Assembly: GCA_009691855.1 (NCBI GenBank)
Contig: SIAI01000012.1
Location: forward strand, 32,184-96,183
From: Planctomycetota bacterium
GTDB lineage: Bacteria > Planctomycetota > UBA1135 > GCA-002686595
Length of the DNA stretch: 64,000 nucleotides
Reading direction: 5' to 3'
In this document: piece by piece, positions 45,440 through 53,603 of the stretch
Layout: every line of letters begins with the position of its first letter
Position numbering within the stretch: the stretch's first letter is position 1
The notes under the pieces: model-generated
Databases searched by the model: none
What the model saw: only the letters and a program-made list of their open reading frames with translations
Told to the model about the DNA's origin: nothing
Program-made: the position numbers and the translations under genes

Positions 45440-48400
45440 ATGCCCACGGTCTTTGTCCTGCGTTCCATCGTCCTGACCCTGCTCGCCCTCGTTCCGGCCG
45501 CCCAGGGGGTGAAGCTCAACGGCCCGCTCGCGACCGGCGTGCGCGGCTCGATCCAGCCCTATCCGAGCTTCAGCCCGGACGGGAAGTGGGTCGTGTACGA
45601 GGTCGACGACGACGGCGATCATCGGTTCGAGCTCTACGCGCGCGCCTTCACGGGCAAGCAGCCGCCGCTGAGGCTGCGCGGCGAGGGCGACCCCTACTCG
45701 GTCTACGCGGTCGGAAACGCGCTCGCAGTCTTCGTGGGCAGCGGCTTGTTCAGCATGCCCCTCGACGGCAGCGCGCCCGCGCTCGCGCTCGACCCGGCGA
45801 TCCTGTCCTCGGCGCAGGTAGGCAGCGTGATCCTCGTCGAGGAGCGCCAGCGCGCGCTCTACGTCGCCGATCGCGACGGGGACGACGTGGGCGAGCTGTG
45901 CAGCGTGCCGCTCGCGGGCGGAGGGCCACCCGTGGTCCTGAGCGGTCCGCTGGCGGGCTTGGGCGTCATCCAGGCGCCGCAGGTCACGGCCGACCACGAC
46001 CACGTCTTGTTCCTGGCGACGCCGGACGATCCCGCGGTGCACGAGCTCTTCGTCGCGCCGCTCGACGGCAGTGCGCCGGCGCGCGAGCTCGACCTGCCGC
46101 TGGTGCCGGGCGGGACTGTGCAATTCGCGCAGCTCGCCGCGAACGACCTCGTCGTCTACACCGCCGACCAGGAGGAGGACGAGCGCTATGAGCTGTTCGT
46201 CGTGCCGCTCGACGGCAGCCTGCCGCCGCGCAAGCTGAACGGGCCGCTCGCGCCGGGGGCGGACGTCGGCGAGACCTTCTTCGGCTCCTTCTTCTCCAGC
46301 TTCGCGCACCTCAGCCCGGACGGGCTCCTCGCGGCCTACACCGCGGACCAAGACGGCGACGGGAAGGCGGAGCTCTACGGCGTGCCGCTCGACGGCAGCC
46401 GCGCGCCGCTGCGCCTCAGCGAGCCCGCGCACGGCAGCGTCTCGCCGCAGCTCTTCAGCCCCGACTCCGCGCGCGTCTTCTATCTCTCGGACACCGCCGC
46501 CGGCGCGCGCGAGCTCTTCGGCGTTCGCGCGGACGGTTCCGCGGCTCCGTACCGTCTGAACGCTCCGCTGGTGAGCGGTGGGGCCGTGCTCTCGCTGCAG
46601 GTGAGTCTCGACAGTCAGCGCGTCGCCTACCAGGCCGACCAGGAGCTGGACCAGCAGACGGAGCTCTTCGGCGTGCCCGCCGACGGCAGCGCGCCGCCCG
46701 TGAAGCTCAACCTCCCGCTGCCGCCCGCGAGCGACGTCTACAGCGACGCCAACCTCTTGCCTGGCTACTGGATCGTGGGCGACGAGGTCGCCTACCTCGC
46801 CGACGCGCAATTCGCGCGCGCGTTCGAGCTCTACGCCGTGCCGCTCACGGGCGGCGCCAGCCGCAAGCTCGCGACGGGCAAGCTGAGCGGGCTGCGGCCC
46901 GCGCCGCCGAGCGGCGCCTACCCGCGGCTCGTGTTCCTGCGCGGCGAGCGCGAGCTCCTCACGACCACGACCGCGCCGTGGGCCGTGCCGTTCAGCGTCC
47001 ACCCGCTGCCGCCGACGACAACGGGCGGGGTGGTGAGGTTCGAACTCGCGCCGAGCGGCGCGCGCGCGGTCTTCGCCGTCGGCGTGGCTCCGTTCGGCGC
47101 GCTCGAGCTCGACTCCACGGCGACGGACGAGCCCCACGCGCGCAGCGTGCTCCACCCCGGCTCCGTCCCGAGCCCTCCGCACCTGAGTCCGGACGAGAGC
47201 CGCGTCGCCTTCGTCGCCAGCACTGCGGCGGGGGACACCCTGTACAGCGCGGCGAGCGACGGCTCGAGCGCGCCGATCGCGCTCAGCAGCTCGGTCGAGC
47301 GGGGCGTGGAGCCGCTTTTCACGCGCGACGGCGCGCGCCTCCTCTTCGCGGCGGGCGCGTCGGGCGAGGCTCGGACGGGAATGTACGTCGTCCCGGCGGA
47401 CGGCAGCGCGGCACCGACGTGTGTGACCCTCGCCCTGCCGCCGGAGGCTTCCGTCGTGGGACCGGTGCGCGTCAGCGCGGACGAGCGCGCCGTCGCGTTC
47501 CTCCTCGGCCGACCTTCCGACGGACTGCGCAGCGTCGGCGTGGCCGCACTCGACGGCAGCCAGCCGGCGCGCCAGATCAGCCAGGTCAACAAGGCCGTCG
47601 AGGCGGACTTCGAGCTCGCTCCGGACGGCAGCGCACTCGTCTACCGGGTGGACGGCTCGATCGGACGCACCGACCTGTTCTGGGCCGCGAGCGACGGGAG
47701 CTCCGCGCCGCGGCGCCTGAACCCGACCCTGCGTGTGAACGGCGGTGTCGAGCACTTCGCCGTGGACTGGGCCGCGGGCCGCGCGGTGTACCTCGCCGAC
47801 CAGCAGGTGGTCGGGCTGTTCGAGCTGTTCAGCGTGCCGCTCGACGGCAGCTCGCCCGCGCAGCGCCTGCACGGGCCGCTGGTCGCCGGCGGCGACGTGC
47901 TCGACTTCGCGCTCGAGCCGGGCGGCGGCAGCGTCGTGTACCGCGCCGACGGACGCGTGGACCAGCTGGCCGAGCTCTTCCGCGTGCCGCTCGACGGCTC
48001 GCGCGCGCCGGTGCGCCTGGTGCGGCGGCCCGAGCTCGTCGGTGGCGTGTCGGACTTCCAACTCACGCTCGACGGCACGCGCGTCGTCTTCGGCGCCACG
48101 CGGCCCGGCGGCGCGCGCGAGCTGTACAGCGCGCCGGTGCGGCCGCCGAGCGCCGGGCCGGCGCTCACGCCGCACGGCCTCGTGAAGCTGAGTCGCCCGC
48201 TGGTCCCCGGCGGCCGCGCAGTGGGGTTCCGCATCAGCGCCGATTCGTCCACCGTCGTCTTCGCGGCCCAGCGCGACGCGGAGAACCACCTGACGCTGCT
48301 GGCCGTGCCGATCGGCGGCGAGCAGAAGGCGGTCGAGGTCGCGGGCCCGTTCCAGGTCACGGGCTCCGTTCAGAGCTTCGACCTGAGCCGCGACGGCACG

Positions 48401-48484
48401 CGCATCGTGTACCTCGCCGACCAGGAGCAAGCCTTCATCTACGAGCTTTTCCTCGCGCGCCATGCGCGGCCCGCAGGCCCCTGA
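45440..48484 (+). CDS. Large secreted TolB-like beta-propeller repeat protein
   Basis: A 1014-residue protein with a signal peptide (LRSIVLTLLALVPAAQG). The rest is a series of about 45-residue WD40-like/PD40 blades with a recurring pattern: ADQ..D...ELF.VPLDGS.P..KLN.PL, as in YTADQEEDERYELFVVPLDG and YLADQQVVGLFELFSVPLDG. More than fifteen blades are visible, enough for two propellers or one very large one. There is no enzyme motif. Similar proteins are known on planctomycete cell surfaces and may bind partners or polysaccharide. The ATG at 45440 begins the signal peptide. It is followed after 73 bp by the VIT/VWA gene. Confidence 0.82.
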   Translation: MPTVFVLRSIVLTLLALVPAAQGVKLNGPLATGVRGSIQPYPSFSPDGKWVVYEVDDDGDHRFELYARAFTGKQPPLRLRGEGDPYSVYAVGNALAVFVGSGLFSMPLDGSAPALALDPAILSSAQVGSVILVEERQRALYVADRDGDDVGELCSVPLAGGGPPVVLSGPLAGLGVIQAPQVTADHDHVLFLATPDDPAVHELFVAPLDGSAPARELDLPLVPGGTVQFAQLAANDLVVYTADQEEDERYELFVVPLDGSLPPRKLNGPLAPGADVGETFFGSFFSSFAHLSPDGLLAAYTADQDGDGKAELYGVPLDGSRAPLRLSEPAHGSVSPQLFSPDSARVFYLSDTAAGARELFGVRADGSAAPYRLNAPLVSGGAVLSLQVSLDSQRVAYQADQELDQQTELFGVPADGSAPPVKLNLPLPPASDVYSDANLLPGYWIVGDEVAYLADAQFARAFELYAVPLTGGASRKLATGKLSGLRPAPPSGAYPRLVFLRGERELLTTTTAPWAVPFSVHPLPPTTTGGVVRFELAPSGARAVFAVGVAPFGALELDSTATDEPHARSVLHPGSVPSPPHLSPDESRVAFVASTAAGDTLYSAASDGSSAPIALSSSVERGVEPLFTRDGARLLFAAGASGEARTGMYVVPADGSAAPTCVTLALPPEASVVGPVRVSADERAVAFLLGRPSDGLRSVGVAALDGSQPARQISQVNKAVEADFELAPDGSALVYRVDGSIGRTDLFWAASDGSSAPRRLNPTLRVNGGVEHFAVDWAAGRAVYLADQQVVGLFELFSVPLDGSSPAQRLHGPLVAGGDVLDFALEPGGGSVVYRADGRVDQLAELFRVPLDGSRAPVRLVRRPELVGGVSDFQLTLDGTRVVFGATRPGGARELYSAPVRPPSAGPALTPHGLVKLSRPLVPGGRAVGFRISADSSTVVFAAQRDAENHLTLLAVPIGGEQKAVEVAGPFQVTGSVQSFDLSRDGTRIVYLADQEQAFIYELFLARHARPAGP

Positions 48485-48557
48485 GCTCGGACCGACGACG
48501 CCGGACTCGCCAAGACCCCAGGCCTCGCCGGCGTTCCGCTGGCACAGGAGTCTTTTC

Positions 48558-50966
48558 ATGACGCGCAAGCCTTTCCTCCCGTTCCTTCTGCTCGTCGTCG
48601 TCGGTCTGTTCTCGCCCTCGGCGGCGCAGGGACTCGTGCGCAACGCGCCCGGCGTGCGCATGACCCAGCTCAGCGTGAAGGTCGCGGTGATCGACGGCGT
48701 GGCCTCGACGGGTCTGAAGCAGACCTGGCGCAACGATGGTGAAGGCCTGGCCGAGGCGACCTGGATCCTGCCGCTGCCGGCGGGCGCGGTGGCCGACGGC
48801 TTCACGATGACGGTCAACGGCGTGCCCATGAGCGGCGAGGTGCTCGGCGCGGACGCGGCGCGCGGCGTGTACGAGAGCATCGTGCGCCAGCGGCGCGACC
48901 CGGGGCTGCTCGAGTTCTTCGGCCGCGGCTGCCTGCGCGCGCGCATCTTCCCGATCCCGGCGCATGGCGAGGTGGTGGTGGACGTCTCCTTCCGCGCGCT
49001 CTTGCCCGAGCGCATGGGCGTGCGCACCTGGAGCTTCGCGCTGGGCGCGGCCGGGGTCGAAGGGCTGGCGCCCGAGCGCGTGGTGCTCGACCTCTCCATC
49101 CGCTCGAAGAAGGCGCTCAAGAACGCCTTCGCACCGCTGGCGGCGATCCAGGTGCTGCAGAAGGACGACCACGAGGTACGCGCCTCGTTCGAGGGCACGC
49201 CCGCGCAGCTCGCGGGCAACGAGCTCGCCGTCTACTACGGCCTGTCGGAGGCGGAGTTCGGCCTGGACCTGCTCACGCACCGCGCCGCGGGCGCGAGCGA
49301 GGGCACGTACCTGATGCTGGTCTCGCCCAAGCGCGAGTGGCAGAGCCAGGAGACGCTCAAGAAGTCGCTGGTGTTCGTGCTCGACACCTCGGGCTCGATG
49401 GAGGGCCCGAAGATCGAGCAGGCCAAGCACGCGCTGAAGCTCTTCCTGCAGTCGCTCGCGCCCGACGACCGCTTCGACGTCGTGCCCTTCGCCACCGAAC
49501 CCGAGCCGTTCTTCGGCGCGCGCGTGCCGGCCAGCGCCGACAACGTGGCCGCGGCCCTGGCCAAGGTCGAGCGCATCACCGCCGCCGGCGGCACGAACAT
49601 CGACGGCGCGCTGGCCGCCGCGCTGCGCGGCGAAACCGAGGAGGGCCGCGTGCCGATCGTGGTGTTCCTCACCGACGGCGAGCCGACCGTGGGCGAGACC
49701 GCGCCCGCGAAGATCCGCGCCGCCTTCAAGGGCGCCAACACGCGCGGCGCGCGTCTGTTCGTGCTCGGCGTCGGCGCCGACCTGAACGCGAACCTGCTGG
49801 ACCTGCTGGCCGCCGAGAACGGTGGCGCGCGCGACTACGTGGGCGCGAACGAGCGCATCGACGAGAAGACGCGCGCGCTGTTCGCCAAGCTCTCGCACCC
49901 GGTCATGACCGACATGGCGCTGGTCATCGACGGGCTCGAGCCGAGCAAGGTCGTGCCCGCCCGGCTCCCCGACCTCTTCGCCGGCGATCGCCTGGAGATC
50001 TTCGGACGCTACGCGGGCGAGGGCGCGCACGCGATCCGCCTCTCGGGCCTGGTCGGTGGCGTGCGCCGCGAGTTCGTGTACGAGGCCACCTTCGCGCGCG
50101 AGACGAGCGGCGAGCTGGCCTTCCTCGCGCCGCTGTGGGCCGAGCGCCGCGTGGGCGTGCTGCTCGACGCGCTCCGCCTGAACGGCCCGAACGCGGAGCT
50201 GATCGGCGAGGTCGAGCGCCTCGGACGCGAGTACCGCATCGTCACGCCCTACACCTCGCACCTCGTGCTCGAGCCCGGGATGCAGCGCTTCGCGAGCACA
50301 CGCGGCGGCGCGGGCGCCGGCGCCGGGCCCGCTTCGCCGGGCGCGGCGGGGCCCACGACTCCGGGCGGCGGCGCCCCGGCGCGTGAAGGCGAGGACGGCC
50401 TGCGCGATCTCGGCTACATCGGTGGGGGGGCGGGCGTCTACCGGGGGCCCGGCGACTCGGTGTCGCCGGGGGGACGCTCCTCCGGCGTTTCGCTCGAGGA
50501 TCTCGCGCGCGAGCTGAGCGCGCAGGGCGTGCTGCCCAAGGACGCGCCGAAGGAGGAGCTCGTGGCCCTCGCGCGCACCGTGGCGACGGAGTTGCGCGCC
50601 TCGGAGCGCGCTCTCGATCAGCTCGGCCGTTCCAGCAGCGGTCAGAAGGCCGTGGACGACAGTCAGTACCTCGCCGCGCTCATGAATGGGCGCACCCAGG
50701 CCTCCGGGGCCACGCTGTTCGAGCTCTTCACGCGCCGCGTGCAGGACAAGACCTTCGTGCTGCGCGCCGGCGTGTGGGTCGAGCAGGCGCTCGGCGCGAC
50801 GCCACCGGCGGCACGCACGGTCGTGGAGGCGTTCTCGAGCGAGTACTTCGCGCTGCTCGCCGCGCGGCCCGCGCTGGCGCCGTACCTCGCGCTCAGCTCG
50901 CGCCTGATGGTCAAGCTCGGCGACGACGTGTACGAGATCGTCAGCTCGAGCGCCGAAGGCCGCTGA
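48558..50966 (+). CDS. VIT and von Willebrand A domain secreted protein
   Basis: An 802-residue protein with a signal peptide (FLPFLLLVVVGLFSPSAAQG). A VIT domain covers about residues 30-170 (TWRNDGEGLAEATWILPLPAG, GVYESIVRQRRDPGLLEF). A VWA domain follows, with an intact MIDAS (DTSGSMEG from D276; T in TAAGGTN; D in FLTDGEPT). A proline- and glycine-rich segment (590-660) holds GVYRGPGDSVSPGG (R629), then a helical C-terminus ends the protein. VIT/VWA proteins bind metal-dependent ligands in the periplasm or at the surface; the ligand is unknown. AGGAG lies 7 bp before the ATG. The RGPGD motif recurs in the giant secreted protein at 2586-8780. Confidence 0.88.
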   Translation: MTRKPFLPFLLLVVVGLFSPSAAQGLVRNAPGVRMTQLSVKVAVIDGVASTGLKQTWRNDGEGLAEATWILPLPAGAVADGFTMTVNGVPMSGEVLGADAARGVYESIVRQRRDPGLLEFFGRGCLRARIFPIPAHGEVVVDVSFRALLPERMGVRTWSFALGAAGVEGLAPERVVLDLSIRSKKALKNAFAPLAAIQVLQKDDHEVRASFEGTPAQLAGNELAVYYGLSEAEFGLDLLTHRAAGASEGTYLMLVSPKREWQSQETLKKSLVFVLDTSGSMEGPKIEQAKHALKLFLQSLAPDDRFDVVPFATEPEPFFGARVPASADNVAAALAKVERITAAGGTNIDGALAAALRGETEEGRVPIVVFLTDGEPTVGETAPAKIRAAFKGANTRGARLFVLGVGADLNANLLDLLAAENGGARDYVGANERIDEKTRALFAKLSHPVMTDMALVIDGLEPSKVVPARLPDLFAGDRLEIFGRYAGEGAHAIRLSGLVGGVRREFVYEATFARETSGELAFLAPLWAERRVGVLLDALRLNGPNAELIGEVERLGREYRIVTPYTSHLVLEPGMQRFASTRGGAGAGAGPASPGAAGPTTPGGGAPAREGEDGLRDLGYIGGGAGVYRGPGDSVSPGGRSSGVSLEDLARELSAQGVLPKDAPKEELVALARTVATELRASERALDQLGRSSSGQKAVDDSQYLAALMNGRTQASGATLFELFTRRVQDKTFVLRAGVWVEQALGATPPAARTVVEAFSSEYFALLAARPALAPYLALSSRLMVKLGDDVYEIVSSSAEGR

Positions 50967-51006
50967 ACCGCCAGGGCTGCGGCGCGGGCTGCTATGATCG
51001 GAACGC

Positions 51007-52983
51007 GTGTTCCGCACCACGCTTCTCGCCGCGCAGCTCCTGCTCTCCGCGGGCGATCCGCCGACCTTCACGCGCGACATCGCGCCGATCGTCTTCGCGC
51101 GCTGCGCGGCCTGCCACCATCCCGGCGAGGCCGCGCCCTTCGCGCTGCTCTCCTACGGCGATCTGAAGAAGCGCGCCGGGCAGATCGTGCAGGTCACGCA
51201 GGAGCGCTTCATGCCGCCCTGGTTGCCCGACTCGAGCGCGACGCCGTTCCAGGACGACCGCTCGCTGACGTCCGCGGAGATCGAGGCTTTTCGCCTCTGG
51301 TCCGAGGCCGGCTGCCCGGAGGGCGATCCCGCCGCGCTGCCGCCCGCGCCGGTGTTCGCCTCCGGCTGGCAGCTGGGCGAGCCCGACCTCGTGGTGACCA
51401 TGCCCGAGGCCTACACGGTCCCCGCCGAGGGCCGCGACATCTACCGCAACTTCGTCATCCCGCAGCCCTCGAAGGAGGGCCGCTACGTGCGCGCGCTCGA
51501 GTTCCGACCCGACAACCGGCGCGCGCTGCACCACGCCGTGCTGTTCGTCGACGGCTCGCGCTATGCGCGCGGCGAGGACCAGCGCGATCCCGAGCCCGGC
51601 TATCCGGCCATGGGCCTGGGCGTCCTGCGCCCGCCCAACGGGCAGTTCGTGAGCTGGACGCCCGGCAAGCGCGCGCAGGAGTACGAGCGGGGCATCGCCT
51701 GGCGCCTGGAGGACGAGCTCGACATCGTGCTGCAGCTGCACCTGCGTCCCTCGGGCAAGCCCGAGCCGATCCAGGTCTCGGTCGGGCTCTACTTCAGCGA
51801 CACGCCGCCCACGAAGCACCCGCTGGCGATCCGTCTGTGGTCACGCGAGATCGACATCCCCGCCGGCGAGAAGGCCTACGTGGTCGAGAGCGCCTACACC
51901 CTGCCGGTCGACGTCTCGGTCTACGGCATCTATCCGCACGCGCACTACCTGGGCAAGGACCTGCGCGGCTGGGCCGTGCTGCCCGACGGACGCGAGCAGG
52001 CGCTGATCCACATCCCCGCGTGGGACTTCAATTGGCAAGAGGAGTACTTCTACCGCGCGCCGCTCGCGCTCCCGGCCGGGACCGTGGTGCACATGCACTA
52101 CACCTTCGACAACTCGGCCGAGAACCCGTTCAACCCGAGCCAGCCACCCAAGCGCGTGCGCCACGGCTACCAGTCCACCGACGAGATGGCCGAGCTGCAG
52201 CTGCAGGTCCTGACCAGCGAGTGGGAGCGGCCGATCCTGTGGCACGACTTCGTGCAGCTCTCCTTCAAGGTCGATCAGGACCACGTCGAGCAGGGGCTGA
52301 AGGAGCTGCCGGGCAGCGTGGCGCTGCACGACGAGGCCTTCAAGTACTGCCTGCGCCGCGGCGATGCGGTCGGAGCGCTGGCCCACGCGCAGAAGATCGT
52401 CGAGCTCACCAGCGGCGCGCCGGACGCGCTCACGCGCGTCGGCCAGGCGTGCGTCGTCGGTGGCGAGTACGAGAAGGCGATCGATGTGCTGCAGCAGGCG
52501 CTGAAGCAGAAGCCGGGCCTGGGTAAGGCGCAGTTCCAGCTCGGGCGCGCGTTCGAGCGCAGCGGACGCGCGGACGAGGCTCAGCAGCTCTACCTCAAGG
52601 TGCTGGAGCGCGACCCGCGCAACTTCCTGGCGCACGGGGCCGTGGGCGCGCGTCTGCTCGCCAAGGGACAGCGCGCCGAGGCCGCGCAGCACTTCGAGCA
52701 AGCCCTGGCGAGCAACCCCGAGCACCTGCTCTCGCTGTGGTCGCTGGCGCGCATCGACCTCGAGGAGGGGCGCACTGCGCGCGCCAAGGAGCGCTGCCTG
52801 AGCGCGCTCGAGATCGCCGCCGACGAGGGCGGTGCGCACTTCGTGCTGGGCCTGATCGACGAGCAGGCGGGCCGCGCGCAGGACGCGCGGAAGCGCTTCG
52901 AGCTCGCCGTGCGCTTCGAGCCCAAGGAAGCCGAGTACCGCGCCGCGCTGGAGCGCGCGGCGGCACGCGCAGCGCAGCGATGA
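51007..52983 (+). CDS. Cytochrome c / copper type II monooxygenase-like protein with TPR tail
   Basis: A 658-residue exported protein with a short N-terminal hydrophobic segment. A heme c site CAACH (C33, C36, H37) lies near the start, in a segment FTRDIAPIVFARCAACHHPGEAAPF typical of planctomycete cytochrome domains. The middle (150-420) resembles the PHM/DBM copper monooxygenase fold: HHAVLFVDG, LQLHLRP, YPHAHYLGK and VHMHYTFDNS, with paired His positions able to bind copper. Residues 450-650 form TPR repeats (EKAIDVLQQALKQKPGLGKA). The activity is likely oxidative on an organic substrate, but it is unproven. GTG start. A redoxin gene overlaps its end. Confidence 0.82.
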   Translation: MFRTTLLAAQLLLSAGDPPTFTRDIAPIVFARCAACHHPGEAAPFALLSYGDLKKRAGQIVQVTQERFMPPWLPDSSATPFQDDRSLTSAEIEAFRLWSEAGCPEGDPAALPPAPVFASGWQLGEPDLVVTMPEAYTVPAEGRDIYRNFVIPQPSKEGRYVRALEFRPDNRRALHHAVLFVDGSRYARGEDQRDPEPGYPAMGLGVLRPPNGQFVSWTPGKRAQEYERGIAWRLEDELDIVLQLHLRPSGKPEPIQVSVGLYFSDTPPTKHPLAIRLWSREIDIPAGEKAYVVESAYTLPVDVSVYGIYPHAHYLGKDLRGWAVLPDGREQALIHIPAWDFNWQEEYFYRAPLALPAGTVVHMHYTFDNSAENPFNPSQPPKRVRHGYQSTDEMAELQLQVLTSEWERPILWHDFVQLSFKVDQDHVEQGLKELPGSVALHDEAFKYCLRRGDAVGALAHAQKIVELTSGAPDALTRVGQACVVGGEYEKAIDVLQQALKQKPGLGKAQFQLGRAFERSGRADEAQQLYLKVLERDPRNFLAHGAVGARLLAKGQRAEAAQHFEQALASNPEHLLSLWSLARIDLEEGRTARAKERCLSALEIAADEGGAHFVLGLIDEQAGRAQDARKRFELAVRFEPKEAEYRAALERAAARAAQR

Positions 52984-53582
52984 ACCGCCGTCGGTGGGCC
53001 GTCGGCGCGTGGCTCGCGCTCGTGCTGGTCTCCGGCCAAGCGTGGACGGGCTCCTGCGCCGCGGCTCGCGCCGCCGACACGCGCGTCCGCGACCTCGAGG
53101 GGCGTGCGTTCGATCCGCTGGCCCATGCGTCCGCGCCGGCGCTCGTGCTGCTCTTCACCGACCCCCAGTGCCCGATCTCGAACGCCTTCGCGCCCGAGGT
53201 GCAGCGCCTCCAGGCCGAGTTCGCACCGCGCGGCGTCGAGTTCACCCTCGTCTACGCCGACCCCGAGCGCACGGCGGAGGAGGTGCGCCGGCACGTGCAC
53301 GACTTCGGCTACCCGTTTCCGGCCGTGCTCGATCCCGCCCAGGAGCTCGCGCGGCGCGCCGGGGCCACGCTCGTGCCCGAGGCCTGCGTGTTCGCGCACG
53401 GCGAGCTCGTCTACCGCGGGCGCATCGACGATCGCTACGTGGCCTTCGGCAAGCAGCGCGCGGCGCCGACCACTCGCGATCTGCACGCCGCGCTGACGGC
53501 GGTGCTCGCCGGCGCGCGGCCCGCCGAACCGTGGCCGAGCGCGATCGGCTGCTCCATCCCGCCGCCTCTTCCAGAGCGCTGA
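52980..53582 (+). CDS. Secreted redoxin (thioredoxin-like) protein
   Basis: A 200-residue protein with a signal peptide (AVGAWLALVLVSGQAWTGSC). The redoxin domain has LFTDPQCPISNAFAPEVQRL: the first Cys of the pair is kept, the second is Ser, as in many planctomycete proteins that follow PHM-like genes. FGYPFPAVLDPAQELARRAGATLVPEACVF is typical of the fold, and a last GCSIP holds another Cys. It overlaps the preceding gene by ATGA, so both are made together. It may supply electrons or keep copper or heme sites reduced. Exact partner unknown. Confidence 0.83.
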   Translation: MNRRRWAVGAWLALVLVSGQAWTGSCAAARAADTRVRDLEGRAFDPLAHASAPALVLLFTDPQCPISNAFAPEVQRLQAEFAPRGVEFTLVYADPERTAEEVRRHVHDFGYPFPAVLDPAQELARRAGATLVPEACVFAHGELVYRGRIDDRYVAFGKQRAAPTTRDLHAALTAVLAGARPAEPWPSAIGCSIPPPLPER

Positions 53583-53603
53583 GCCGGGGAGCGGCCCGCG
53601 CAT

